Positions 1 to 8,702 of a stretch of DNA of 16,686 bases are shown here, one piece after another. The DNA lies in the NCBI GenBank assembly GCA_030039105.1, contig JASHQO010000286.1:1-16686 (forward strand), written 5' to 3'. Below the pieces are notes generated by a model. That model had not been told where the DNA came from. It saw only the letters and a program-made list of their open reading frames with translations, and made no database searches. The DNA is from Xanthobacteraceae bacterium. GTDB lineage: Bacteria; Pseudomonadota; Alphaproteobacteria; Rhizobiales; Xanthobacteraceae. Every line of letters starts with the position of its first letter. Within the stretch, counting starts at the first letter, position 1. The position numbers and the translations under genes were made by a program.

Positions 1-325
1 CCACCATGGTGATCGCGACCACGCAGACCGTGACGATGATGGTGTTGCGGAAAAAGATCAGGAAGTCGGTCTGCGTCAGCAGGATCCGAAATTGGTCGAG
101 CGTGACGCCGTCGGCGATGAACCACGGATTGGTCGCCATTCGCGCCATTTCGGCGTCGCTCTTGAACGCGGTGACGATCATGTAATAGGGCGGAATCAGG
201 AAGAAGATCGCGAAGATCGTCAGGAACACGTAGGACGCGATCAGCGCCCAGCGCCGATTGCTGCGCAGACTGGCGCGGGCGGCAAAAATTCCAAAGCCGC
301 GGGAGGCGACGGCGGCCGTGCTCAT
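1..325 (-). CDS. CUT1 ABC importer permease, MalG-like (partial, C-terminus off window)
   Basis: Only the first 108 codons are present; the gene runs off the left edge. The visible protein starts MSTAAVASRG, has a cytoplasmic arginine-rich stretch (RSNRRW, about residues 21-26), then a first membrane segment at about 28-50 (LIASYVFLTIFAIFFLIP). A periplasmic segment with TAFKSDAEM follows, then the second hydrophobic segment from about residue 89 after LDQFRILLTQTDF. This is the usual N-terminus of a MalG/LacG-type inner-membrane permease of a carbohydrate ABC importer. The ATG at 325 overlaps the TGA of the upstream permease gene (ATGA overlap), and AGGGAAA lies 7 nt before it, so the start is well supported and translation is probably coupled. 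It would form the heterodimeric membrane channel with the 322-1275 product. The EAA loop that contacts the ATPase is outside the window. The substrate is unknown. Confidence 0.88.
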   Translation of the reverse strand, partial: MSTAAVASRGFGIFAARASLRSNRRWALIASYVFLTIFAIFFLIPPYYMIVTAFKSDAEMARMATNPWFIADGVTLDQFRILLTQTDFLIFFRNTIIVTVCVVAITMV

Positions 326-1275
326 CCGATTTCCCTGCCGCGCCTGCGCACGCCGCGCAGGATGAAGATCGCCGCGATCGCCAGGATCGGGAACATGAAC
401 AGCGAGGTCGCCGCGCCGAGCGGCAGGTCGCCGGAGCGTATGCCGAGCATGAAGGCGTAGGTGGCGAACACATGCGTCATGTTGCGCGGGCCGCCGGCGG
501 TCATGATCTGCACGATGTCGAAATTGGCGAACGTGACGATCAGCGAGAACAACACGGTGATGGAGATGATGTTGCGCATCATCGGCAGCGTGATGTGAAC
601 GAATTTCTGCCAGGCATTGGCGCCGTCGATGGCGGCGGCCTCATAGAGCTGGTCCGGCACCGATTTGAGCGCCGCCAGGTACATGATCAGGAAGAACGGC
701 GCGCCGTACCAGACGTTGACCAGGATCACCGAGAACCTGGCCCAGTACGGGCTGCTCAGCCACGGCACTTCGTCGTAGCCGAAGCTTTGCAGGATGTAGT
801 TGAAGGCGGAGTGGATCGGATCGAACAGCCACCACCAGCCGAGCGAAGAGAGCGCCAGCGGAATGACCCAAGGCACCAGCATCATGCCGCGCCATTTGCG
901 CTGGCCGCTGGCCGGCAGATTGTTGATGAGGTGGGCGGTAATCAGCCCGATCAGCGCCTTGAAGAATACGGCGGTGAGCGCGAAGATCGCGGTCTGCTCC
1001 ACCACCATCAAGAAAACGTCGCGCGACAACAGGAAGCGGAAATTGCCGAGCCCGATGAAGCGGGTCTGCGTCTTGTTCAGCATCGACAGGTAGATCGAAT
1101 AGAACGCCGGATAGATCACCAGGCAGGCGATGATCAGGATCAGCGGCAGGCACATCAGAACGGCGATGGTCGAGCGGCGCTGCAGGAACAGCCGCAGGTT
1201 CTGTCGCGCGGACGGCCGTAGCGCGACGCCCGGTAGCTGCGGCGACCAAGTCTGGACGGTATCTGCCATGTCCAC
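322..1275 (-). CDS. CUT1 ABC importer permease, MalF/UgpA-like
   Basis: A 317-residue inner-membrane permease. Hydrophobic segments appear at about 36-62, 88-118, 128-150, 180-204, 234-258 and 288-307, fitting the six-helix core. The EAA loop is at about 211-231 (YEAAAIDGANAWQKFVHITL); this is the cytoplasmic coupling helix that docks on the ATPase. Typical family blocks are also present: GLGNFRFLL near 75 and MTAGGPRNMTHVFATYAF near 258-275. Two starts are possible. GTG at 1275 has AGGG 8 nt upstream, and ATG at 1269 lies two codons later. I keep the GTG on spacing, but the difference is only two residues. It is the second gene of a minus-strand operon after the binding protein (1470-2840), separated by 194 bp that hold a strong hairpin and a repeat. 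The next permease overlaps it by 4 bp. No ATPase of this operon is visible; it may lie off the left edge, or the subunits may use the ATPase at 6302-7393. Confidence 0.93.
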   Translation of the reverse strand: MDMADTVQTWSPQLPGVALRPSARQNLRLFLQRRSTIAVLMCLPLILIIACLVIYPAFYSIYLSMLNKTQTRFIGLGNFRFLLSRDVFLMVVEQTAIFALTAVFFKALIGLITAHLINNLPASGQRKWRGMMLVPWVIPLALSSLGWWWLFDPIHSAFNYILQSFGYDEVPWLSSPYWARFSVILVNVWYGAPFFLIMYLAALKSVPDQLYEAAAIDGANAWQKFVHITLPMMRNIISITVLFSLIVTFANFDIVQIMTAGGPRNMTHVFATYAFMLGIRSGDLPLGAATSLFMFPILAIAAIFILRGVRRRGREIG

Positions 1276-1314
1276 GCCGCTGGCCCTGCCGGGTCAGCCT
1301 CCCATCGCCAGTGG

Positions 1315-1343
1315 CACATGCCGGCCGCCAAGGCCGGCATGTG
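1315..1343 (-). promoter_or_regulatory. Intercistronic hairpin between binding-protein and permease genes
   Basis: Perfect 12-bp arms CACATGCCGGCC (1315-1326) and GGCCGGCATGTG (1332-1343) enclose a 5-nt loop. In the direction of transcription (minus) the stem is not followed by a T-run, so it is not a classical intrinsic terminator. Lying between the solute-binding protein gene and the first permease gene, it could block 3'-exonucleases and keep the binding-protein message in excess over the permease message, as known for malE-malF. That function is an inference from position and structure. Confidence 0.6.
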
Positions 1344-1371
1344 GAGTGCTTGCGAACCGAACGTGCTTTTA

Positions 1372-1420
1372 GAGCATGAACCGGAAAGCTGGATGCCGGT
1401 TTTCCGAAAAGATCATGCTC
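1372..1420. repeat. Palindromic intergenic repeat resembling a rhizobial dispersed element
   Basis: GAGCATGA (1372-1379) and TCATGCTC (1413-1420) are perfect inverted arms. Inside them CGGAAA (1382-1387) pairs with TTTCCG (1401-1406). The overall pattern, GAGCATGA...CCGGAAA...CCGGTTTTCCGAAAAGATCATGCTC, closely resembles a short palindromic element I recall as common between genes in Bradyrhizobium and related Hyphomicrobiales (RIME-like). The A-rich stretch and GATCCGATTCCACTTAATCG up to about 1466 may be a second module of the same mosaic. It lies inside the left ABC operon, just after the binding-protein stop codon. Family assignment is from memory; only the palindrome is seen directly. Confidence 0.6.
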
Positions 1421-1469
1421 CAACGAAAAAACCAGACCACGATCCGATTCCACTTAATCGCATCATGGT

Positions 1470-2840
1470 TTAGGCGCGCAACGTGCCTTCGAGCTCGTTC
1501 TCGGCCCACTTGATGACGTCGTCGAGCTTCTCGTTGCCCTGGGTGAACTTCGACACCATCACGGTATTGATCGCCTGGTTGTAGATCTGGGCGCCGACCT
1601 CGGAGCGCGCCGGCGCGCCCGTGATCGAAGTCTGCTCGTCGCCGCGCGGCGGGTAGCTGTAGACGACGCCCGCCGGAGGCGCGACCGTCTGCCAAGTGGT
1701 GATGTCGTACATGCTCGTGAACGACGGCAGGTCGTAACCGGAGGAGGCAGCAACGAGCTGGGCGACCGCGTCCTTTTGGGAGATATACGTTAGCAGGTCT
1801 TTGGCCGCAGACTTGTTCTTGGAGAAGCTCCACAGGCCGTAGAACTGCGGCAGTTGCCCGACGAAGCGCCCCTTCGGACCACGCGGCATGGGGTGGTGCC
1901 ACAACTGCTCGCCCACCGGCTTGTTGTCGCGGATGGCCACCGCCCAGGAGCTCGGCGGATTCATGATGCCCGAGCCTTTGCCGGAAATGATCCACCGGTT
2001 GTTGCCGGCGTCGTCCCAGGCGTAGACCTCGGGCGGGTTCACCGCCATCAGCTTCTTTAGGTACTCCAACGCCGTGCGGGCCTCATCGGAGTTGATCTTG
2101 ATGTTGTCCTTGGCGTCGACCATGACGACGCCGAAGGAGTTGAACAGCGCGCCGACCCAATCGACCGCGTCGCTCGACTGACCCATCGGCAGGCCGACCG
2201 GGAAGCCGGCCTTGTGGAGCTTCTGGGCGGCGTCGAGATAGGTGTCCCAGCTCCAGGTATCGATCTTCGCCTTGTCGTATTTTGACACGTCGGCCGGGAA
2301 CATGTCGCGCAGGTCTAGGCCGGCATATTGTTGATAAAGGTCGAGGCGCGACTGGCAGGGCTTCACCTGGCTGCCGACAGTGGTTGGCACGCCGCTCCAA
2401 GTGCCTTTGATCTTGGCCAGATATTCGGCCACCGGGCTGATCGGGCCGTATTGCTTGATGAGCCCGCCGACGACGTCGTCGAGCGGCTCGAGCACGGTCT
2501 GGTGAATGCGGATGTTCCAGTCGCGATGGGACATGATGTCGTGGCCGGTGCCGGCTTGGGCTTCGGCGGCCGCCGTCAGCTTGTCCTTCTCGCCCTGCGA
2601 GGTGATGTAGTCGATCTTGACCTCGCAATTATTCTTGGCGCCCCATTCGTTGCAGAGCTTGGTCAGGGTGTTGTTGGCGCCGGGCACCCAGTGGTCCCAC
2701 ACCCCGAGCGAGAGCGAGCCGGCGGCGTAGCTGTCCTTGACGTAAGGCGCGGCAAAAGCCGCGGCCGAGCCGAGCGCCGCGCTCTTGAGGAGGTTGCGGC
2801 GGGTAGGGCGGGATTGGGAGAGCGGGCTGGATTGCGTCAT
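1470..2840 (-). CDS. Tat-exported ABC sugar-binding protein (family 1, CUT1)
   Basis: Predicted 456-residue periplasmic solute-binding protein of the left importer. The N-terminus carries a twin-arginine signal: TRRNLLK at residues 13-19, a hydrophobic alanine-rich stretch at 20-32, and a likely cut after SYA at about residue 39. The mature part begins SLSLGVWDHWVPGANNTL and has family-1 binding-protein landmarks such as GIMNPPSSWAVAI and GLWSFSKNKSAAKDLLTYIS. The start is ATG at 2840, with CGGAGGACACGA immediately upstream. The frame stays open to 3056 but that extension has no ribosome site and reads like non-coding sequence, so I reject it. It is the first gene of the minus-strand operon, divergent from a second binding-protein gene at 3101. 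It shares local patterns with that protein (W-D-D...N-N-R in the middle; S-F-G). The substrate cannot be read from the sequence; a sugar, sugar acid or polyol are all possible. Confidence 0.9.
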   Translation of the reverse strand: MTQSSPLSQSRPTRRNLLKSAALGSAAAFAAPYVKDSYAAGSLSLGVWDHWVPGANNTLTKLCNEWGAKNNCEVKIDYITSQGEKDKLTAAAEAQAGTGHDIMSHRDWNIRIHQTVLEPLDDVVGGLIKQYGPISPVAEYLAKIKGTWSGVPTTVGSQVKPCQSRLDLYQQYAGLDLRDMFPADVSKYDKAKIDTWSWDTYLDAAQKLHKAGFPVGLPMGQSSDAVDWVGALFNSFGVVMVDAKDNIKINSDEARTALEYLKKLMAVNPPEVYAWDDAGNNRWIISGKGSGIMNPPSSWAVAIRDNKPVGEQLWHHPMPRGPKGRFVGQLPQFYGLWSFSKNKSAAKDLLTYISQKDAVAQLVAASSGYDLPSFTSMYDITTWQTVAPPAGVVYSYPPRGDEQTSITGAPARSEVGAQIYNQAINTVMVSKFTQGNEKLDDVIKWAENELEGTLRA

Positions 2841-3027
2841 TCGTGTCCTCCGATTTGGCCGCCATGGTTTTTCTGCGATTTTTGGCGTGGACCGAAAGCA
2901 TACTCTGAGACCCTGGGAGCCGGCTAGGGGCGGCAACGGGTCGAATGGCCGTCGTCCTGCATCAAAATGCAGCAGGGAGGGGGTGGGGCGCGCGCCCATT
3001 CCCGATGCTGACCGTGCTTCGCCGCTC

Positions 3028-3054
3028 GCGGAAAATGTGATAGCCATTTTCCGC
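3028..3054. promoter_or_regulatory. Candidate operator between the two divergent ABC operons
   Basis: A perfect inverted repeat, GCGGAAAATG (3028-3037), a 7-nt spacer TGATAGC, then CATTTTCCGC (3045-3054). It lies in the 260-bp divergent region between the two binding-protein genes (2841-3100), about 45 bp upstream of the right-hand start codon. Its size and symmetry suit a dimeric repressor or activator site that could serve both operons. It could instead be a 5'-UTR hairpin of the right transcript. A second, weaker palindrome, CTGCAT-CAAA-ATGCAG, lies at 2957-2972. I could not identify convincing -35/-10 pairs, and no regulator gene is present in the window. Confidence 0.5.
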
Positions 3055-3100
3055 AACGAGAACCGTCAATCAAAATCTGACGCCAAAAGGGAGGGTACAA

Positions 3101-4426
3101 ATGGCCCGCATTCATCGGCGAAAATTCCTGAAGCTTTCTGGTGCCGGCGCGGTCGCCGCCAAGACCGGCGGGATGGCCGCGATCCTGGCGACCGGGCGGG
3201 CGCCGGCCTATGCGCAGGGCGCGACCGTGCATTGGCTGCGCTGGAACGACTTCGTTCCGAGCTCGGACGCTCTCCTGCGCAACCAAATCGTTGCGCAATG
3301 CGCCAAGGATCTCGGCATTACGCTGAGCATCGAGATGATCAACGGCAACGACATCCAGGCGCGCACCACCGCCGCTATCCAGTCGGGATCCGGCCCCGAT
3401 GTCATCTGCGCGCTGAACAATTGGCCGCAACTCTACGCCGATAGCCTCGTCGACGTCAGCGACATCGCCGACAAGATCGGCAAGGATCAGGGCGGCTTTT
3501 ATGAGGAATCGACGGTCGTTGCCAACAACGGCAAGAAATGGCTCGGCGTGCCGTGGTGCATCGTCGGCACCGAGAACTCGTACCGCAAATCCTGGTTCGA
3601 GGCTGTCGGCTACAACAAATTTCCCGAGACCTGGGACGAGTACCGCGACGCCGGCAAGAAGCTCAAGGCCAAAGGGCAGCCGATCGGTCAGGCGCTCGGC
3701 CACAGCTTCGGCGATCCGCCGACCTTCTGGTATCCGTTTCTGTGGTCGTTCGGCGGCATGGAGGTCGAGAAGGACGGCAAGAAGGTCGTGCTCGACAGCA
3801 AGGCGACGGTCGAATCGGTCAAGTACGCGGTCGCGTTCTGGAAGGACTGCTGCGACGAAGGCGGGTTGGCCTGGGACGACTCCAGCAACAACCGCGCGTT
3901 CCTTGCCGGCACGATCAGCTCGACGCTCAACGGCGCCTCGATCTATCTGCTGTCCAAGCGCGAGCCCGACAAATACCAGACCGAGAAAGGCACGCCGCTG
4001 TACCTGGATATTCTGCACGGCGTGCTGCCCAAAGGGTCGGCCGGGCAATTCTCCTATCAGTTGCCGCACACCAACATGCTGATGGGCTATTCCAAGCAGC
4101 AGGACGCCGCCAAGAAGTTCCTCGCCTGGATCCACTCGAAGCCGGTCTATCAAGAGTGGTTCGACTCGCAGGCCGGCTACTCGGTCGGCGCCACGACGGT
4201 GTGGGAGCAGGACCCGATCTGGAGCAAGGATCCGGTCATGGCGCCGTTCCGCACCGTCGGCCGCGGCGCCCACTTTCCCGGCTATACCGGGCCGGCGGAT
4301 CGCAATGCCGCGGAGGTTTTGAGCAAGTACATCATCATCGACATGTACGCCAAAGCGGTCCAAGGCACGGCCGCCGAGGACGCGGTGAAATGGGCGACCG
4401 GCGAGGTGCAGAAGATTCACGCCTGA
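3101..4426 (+). CDS. Tat-exported ABC sugar-binding protein (family 1, CUT1), second operon
   Basis: Predicted 441-residue periplasmic binding protein of the right importer. The signal is twin-arginine: HRRKFLKLSGAG at residues 5-16, a hydrophobic stretch to about 31, then PAYA with a likely cut after residue 38. The mature chain starts ATVHWLRWNDFVPSSD. Family features include SGSGPDVICALNNWPQLYAD, GVPWCIVGTENSYRKSWFEA (binding proteins often show Y-R-K-x-W/L-F-E-x-A-G here), FPETWDEYRDAGKKL, and MGYSKQQDAAKKFLAW near the C-terminus. The start ATG is preceded by GGGAGGG with 5 nt spacing. The gene heads a four-gene plus-strand operon (binding protein, two permeases, ATPase). It is a distant relative of, not a recent copy of, the divergent binding protein at 1470-2840, so the two importers probably bind different ligands. 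Substrate unknown. Confidence 0.92.
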   Translation: MARIHRRKFLKLSGAGAVAAKTGGMAAILATGRAPAYAQGATVHWLRWNDFVPSSDALLRNQIVAQCAKDLGITLSIEMINGNDIQARTTAAIQSGSGPDVICALNNWPQLYADSLVDVSDIADKIGKDQGGFYEESTVVANNGKKWLGVPWCIVGTENSYRKSWFEAVGYNKFPETWDEYRDAGKKLKAKGQPIGQALGHSFGDPPTFWYPFLWSFGGMEVEKDGKKVVLDSKATVESVKYAVAFWKDCCDEGGLAWDDSSNNRAFLAGTISSTLNGASIYLLSKREPDKYQTEKGTPLYLDILHGVLPKGSAGQFSYQLPHTNMLMGYSKQQDAAKKFLAWIHSKPVYQEWFDSQAGYSVGATTVWEQDPIWSKDPVMAPFRTVGRGAHFPGYTGPADRNAAEVLSKYIIIDMYAKAVQGTAAEDAVKWATGEVQKIHA

Positions 4427-4457
4427 CGCGCCGCGCGTGCGGTGTATGATTTGCGCA

Positions 4458-4486
4458 GGACCGGTGCGCCGTAATCGCGCCGGTCC
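4458..4486 (+). promoter_or_regulatory. Intercistronic hairpin after the second binding-protein gene
   Basis: GGACCGGTGC (4458-4467) pairs with GCGCCGGTCC (4477-4486) over 10 bp with one G-U, closing a 9-nt loop. It sits in the 75-bp gap between the binding-protein gene and the first permease gene and is followed by GCAGAGGAACC, not a T-run. Position and form mirror the hairpin at 1315-1343 in the divergent operon. It is probably an mRNA-stability or partial-attenuation element that favours the binding protein over the membrane subunits (inference). Confidence 0.55.
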
Positions 4487-4501
4487 GCAGAGGAACCGGC
4501 G

Positions 4502-5443
4502 ATGGCGATAAGCGAAGCCGTCAACCAGCGAGCCTTCGCCCGGGCGCCGCGGCGGGGAGCGGCGACGCTGTTGCTCGAGGACGAGCGTTGGCTGGCGGCA
4601 GCGTTGCTGCTGCCGACCGTTATCTTGCTCGGCCTGTTTATCGCCTATCCGTTCGTCGAAGGCGTGCTGCTGTCGGTCTCCAACGCCAGGGTGGGCATTC
4701 CGGGTCATTTCGTCGGCTTGGCGAATTTCACGGCGCTGCTGAGCGACAGCATCTTCCGCGTCGCCGTCTGGAACACCTTCGTCTACACCGCGGTGGCGAC
4801 GGTGCTCAAACTGGCGTTGGGCCTGTGGCTCGCTTTGCTGCTCAATCGACACTTCAGGGGCAAAGCGTTCACACGGGCCTTCATCCTGCTGCCGTTCATC
4901 ATCCCGACGGTGCTGTCGACCTTCGCTTGGAAGTGGATGTTCGACCCGACCTTCAGCGTCATCAACTGGACACTGTTTCAGTTCGGCCTCATCCACGGCC
5001 GCATCAACTGGCTGGGCAATCCCGATCTGGCGCTGATCTCGGTGATCATCGTCAACGTGTGGCGCGGCGTGCCGTTCTTCGCCATCAGCCTGCTGGCGGG
5101 GCTGCAGACCATCAATCCCGAGCTGCAGGAGGCCGCCGCGATCGATGGCGCCAAGCCGTGGCAACGCTTCTGGCACGTCACCTGGCCGCTGCTGTTGCCG
5201 GTGACCATGGTGGTGATGCTGTTCTCGATCATTCAGACCTTCGCCGATTTTCAGCTCGTCTACGTGCTGACCGGCGGCGGACCGGCGAACGCGACCCAGC
5301 TCTTTGCCACCTATGCCTACCAGGTCGGCGTCGGCACCGGCTTGCTGAGCGAAGGTGCCGCGATTTCGCTCGCCATGTTCCCGTTCCTGCTGATCATCGT
5401 GGTGGTGCAGCTACTCTACATCCGCCGGGTCGAGGTGCACTGA
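4502..5443 (+). CDS. CUT1 ABC importer permease, MalF/UgpA-like
   Basis: A 313-residue inner-membrane permease. After a basic cytoplasmic N-terminus (RAPRRGA) come hydrophobic segments at about 30-56, 86-115, 124-146, 174-200, 230-256 and 284-306. The EAA coupling loop is at about 209-229 (QEAAAIDGAKPWQRFWHVTW). Other family blocks are GLANFTALLSDSIF near 72-85 and YVLTGGGPANATQLFATYAY near 254-273. The start ATG is preceded by AGAGGA about 8 nt upstream. The gene follows the binding-protein gene after a 75-bp gap with a hairpin, and its stop is 3 nt from the next permease start, so the membrane subunits are tightly co-translated. It pairs with the 5447-6298 product to form the channel. Compared with the left-operon permease (322-1275) it has the same architecture and many shared motifs, consistent with an old duplication of the importer type. 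Confidence 0.94.
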   Translation: MAISEAVNQRAFARAPRRGAATLLLEDERWLAAALLLPTVILLGLFIAYPFVEGVLLSVSNARVGIPGHFVGLANFTALLSDSIFRVAVWNTFVYTAVATVLKLALGLWLALLLNRHFRGKAFTRAFILLPFIIPTVLSTFAWKWMFDPTFSVINWTLFQFGLIHGRINWLGNPDLALISVIIVNVWRGVPFFAISLLAGLQTINPELQEAAAIDGAKPWQRFWHVTWPLLLPVTMVVMLFSIIQTFADFQLVYVLTGGGPANATQLFATYAYQVGVGTGLLSEGAAISLAMFPFLLIIVVVQLLYIRRVEVH

Positions 5444-5446
5444 GCC

Positions 5447-6298
5447 ATGATTGAAGGGGCGAAGTGGCGACGCTGGGTCTACTTCTACATTCCGCTGGGC
5501 GCCTTCATCGTTTGGCTGCTGTTCCCGTTCTATTGGATGCTGGTGACCTCGGTCCGTCCGGACCGCGAGCTGTATCGGCCGTGGATGGCACCCAACTATG
5601 CGCCGTTCTGGACTGCGCATCCGACCCTGGTTCACGTCGTCGATCTTTTGACCGAAACGCTGTTCGCCAGGTGGATGCTCAACACGCTCTTCATCGCCAT
5701 CGTATCGACGATCATCTCGCTGTTTTGCGGCCTGCTTGCCGGTTACGCGCTGGCGCGGCTCAAATTTCCGTTCGGCGGCAGCCTCGGCACCGGGATTTTC
5801 ATCACCTACCTGGTGCCGCAGACGCTGCTTTTCATTCCGCTCGCCGACATCATTCGCAATTTTCAGCTTGGCGATACGCCGTGGGCGCTGGTCTTGACCT
5901 ATCCGACCTTCCTCATTCCGTTCTGCACCTGGTTGCTGATGGGATATTTCAAGGCGATCCCGCGCGAGCTCGAGGAATGTGCGCGCATCGACGGCGCGAC
6001 GCGCTGGAAGGCGATGCTCTACATCATTTTCCCGATTGCCGTGCCCGGCATCCTTTCGGCCGGCATTTTCGCCTTCACGCTGTCGTGGAACGAATTCATC
6101 TATGCGCTGGTATTTCTGTCCTCGGCCGAGCAGAAGACGGTCGCGGTCGGCGTCACCTCGGAGCTCGTCCGCGGCGATGTTTTCTATTGGGGGCAATTGA
6201 TGGCCGGCGCGCTGCTCGGTTCGATTCCCGTGGCGTTCATCTACTCGTTCTTCGTCGAGTATTACGTCGCCGGCCTTACCGGCTCGGTGAAGGGGTAA
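5447..6298 (+). CDS. CUT1 ABC importer permease, MalG-like
   Basis: A 283-residue inner-membrane permease. Hydrophobic segments are at about 11-33, 78-102, 112-132, 146-168, 196-222 and 250-275. The family landmark TSVRPDRELY follows the first helix, and RWMLNTLFIAI precedes the second. The EAA loop is at about 176-195 in a variant form, EECARIDGATRWKAMLYIIF: cysteine replaces the second alanine of EAA, which is seen in MalG-type subunits and should not abolish coupling. LSWNEFIYALVFLS at about 212-225 is a typical MalG-group block. The start ATG lies 3 nt after the previous stop, with GAGG about 11 nt upstream. The stop is 3 nt before the ATPase gene. It is the second membrane half of the right-hand importer. 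Confidence 0.94.
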   Translation: MIEGAKWRRWVYFYIPLGAFIVWLLFPFYWMLVTSVRPDRELYRPWMAPNYAPFWTAHPTLVHVVDLLTETLFARWMLNTLFIAIVSTIISLFCGLLAGYALARLKFPFGGSLGTGIFITYLVPQTLLFIPLADIIRNFQLGDTPWALVLTYPTFLIPFCTWLLMGYFKAIPRELEECARIDGATRWKAMLYIIFPIAVPGILSAGIFAFTLSWNEFIYALVFLSSAEQKTVAVGVTSELVRGDVFYWGQLMAGALLGSIPVAFIYSFFVEYYVAGLTGSVKG

Positions 6299-6301
6299 GC
6301 C

Positions 6302-7393
<1,092 letters not shown>

Positions 7394-7396
7394 CCC

Positions 7397-8686
7397 TCAC
7401 AGGCCGAGCAGCCGCGGCAGCCAGAGCGATATTTCCGGGACGTAGGTGACGAGCAGCAGCACCAAGAGCATGACGCCGTAGAACGGCCAGATCTTCTTCA
7501 TCACCTCCTCGATCCTGACCTTGCCCACGGCGCAACCGACGAACAGGATGGCGCCGACCGGCGGATGGCACAGCCCGATGCCGAGGTTGAGCATCATGAT
7601 GATGCCGAAATGCACCGGGTCAACGCCGAAATTCATCATCACCGGCAATAGGATCGGCGTGCAGATCAGGATCGACGGCGCCATGTCGAGCAGGCAGCCG
7701 AGCACCAGCAGCATGACGTTGATGAGGAGCAGAATGACGTTCTTGTCGCTGGAAATGCTGAGGAAGAATGCCGTGATCTTGGCCGGCATCTGGGTCAGCG
7801 CCATCACGTAACCGACGCTCGACGCACAGGCGATCAGGGTGAGCACCATGGCCACGGTGCGCAAGGTGCGATGCACCAGGTCCGGCAAATCGCGCCAGCT
7901 ATAGTCGCGATAGATGAACATGGTGACGAAGAACGCCCAGACGCAGGCGACCGCGCCGGCTTCGATCGCGGTGAATACGCCGCCCAAAATCCCGCCGAGA
8001 ATGATGGCGAGCGTGATCAGGCCCCACAGCGCGTCGGCGCAAATCCCGATCGCTTGACGCAGCGGCACGGTCTGACCGCGCGGATGGCCTTCGCGATAGG
8101 CGATGACGATGCAGAGAACGACCAGCGAAAAGCCGAGCAGCAGGCCGGGGATGACGCCGGCCATGAACAGCGAGATGATCGAAATGGTGCCGCCGGTCGC
8201 AAGCGAATAGATCACGGCGTTGTGGCTCGGCGGCACCAGCAGCGCCTGCACCGACGCCGTGATCGTCACGTTGGTGGCGAAGATGCGGGGAAAGCCGGTC
8301 TTTTCCATTTGCGGGATCATCACCGAGCCGATTGCCGAGGTATCGGCCACCGCGGAGCCGGAAATGCCGCTCAGGAACGTCGTCGCCATGACGTTGACCA
8401 CCGAGAGCCCGCCGCGCACCCGGGTGAAGCCGACCAGCACGTCGGCGAAGGCAACGAGGCGGCGCGCCATGCCGCCTTCGGCCATGATGGCGCCGGCCAG
8501 CACGAAGAACGGAATGGTCAGCATCGCGACCTTGCTGACGCCGTCGGAGATTTTCAGCATCACCGCCTCGAGCGGAATGCCGATCCAGAATCCGGCCGCA
8601 ATCGCCGCCAGCGCCAGCGAATAGGCGATCGGCACGCCGATGGCGAAGCAGAAGAACATCGTGACCAGGAGGACGGCGACATCCAT
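7397..8686 (-). CDS. dctM: TRAP transporter large membrane subunit (DctM family)
   Basis: A 429-residue, highly hydrophobic protein, the usual length for DctM, which forms the sodium-coupled translocation channel of a TRAP transporter. Family blocks include SGISGSAVADTSAIGSVMIP (about 106-125), PPSHNAVIYSLATGG (about 152-166) and, near the C-terminus, GIGLCHPPVGAILFVGCAVGKV. About a dozen membrane segments are evident. The start is ATG at 8686. There is an in-frame TAG three codons upstream, so no longer form is possible, although I see no good ribosome site. Translation is probably coupled to dctQ, whose stop lies 16 nt upstream. It is the last gene of the dctP-dctQ-dctM operon. The dct symbols name the family, not the substrate; the neighbouring uronate dehydrogenase gene points to a hexuronate. 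Confidence 0.95.
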   Translation of the reverse strand: MDVAVLLVTMFFCFAIGVPIAYSLALAAIAAGFWIGIPLEAVMLKISDGVSKVAMLTIPFFVLAGAIMAEGGMARRLVAFADVLVGFTRVRGGLSVVNVMATTFLSGISGSAVADTSAIGSVMIPQMEKTGFPRIFATNVTITASVQALLVPPSHNAVIYSLATGGTISIISLFMAGVIPGLLLGFSLVVLCIVIAYREGHPRGQTVPLRQAIGICADALWGLITLAIILGGILGGVFTAIEAGAVACVWAFFVTMFIYRDYSWRDLPDLVHRTLRTVAMVLTLIACASSVGYVMALTQMPAKITAFFLSISSDKNVILLLINVMLLVLGCLLDMAPSILICTPILLPVMMNFGVDPVHFGIIMMLNLGIGLCHPPVGAILFVGCAVGKVRIEEVMKKIWPFYGVMLLVLLLVTYVPEISLWLPRLLGL

Positions 8687-8702
8687 GGCGGGCTATGCGC
8701 GC

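Noticed and set aside
1315..1343. Intrinsic terminator between the left binding-protein and permease genes
   Set aside because: The stem is strong but there is no T-run after it in the direction of transcription, so I call it a processing or stability element.
2841..3056. N-terminal extension of the left binding protein
   Set aside because: The frame is open to 3056, but a strong ribosome site sits before ATG 2840 and the Tat signal begins there; the extension would also cross the candidate operator.
2924..5176. Very long open frame (750 codons) on the minus strand
   Set aside because: It lies antisense to the binding-protein and permease genes, has an arginine/histidine/aspartate-rich low-complexity translation with no domain, and is typical of third-position GC bias in high-GC DNA.
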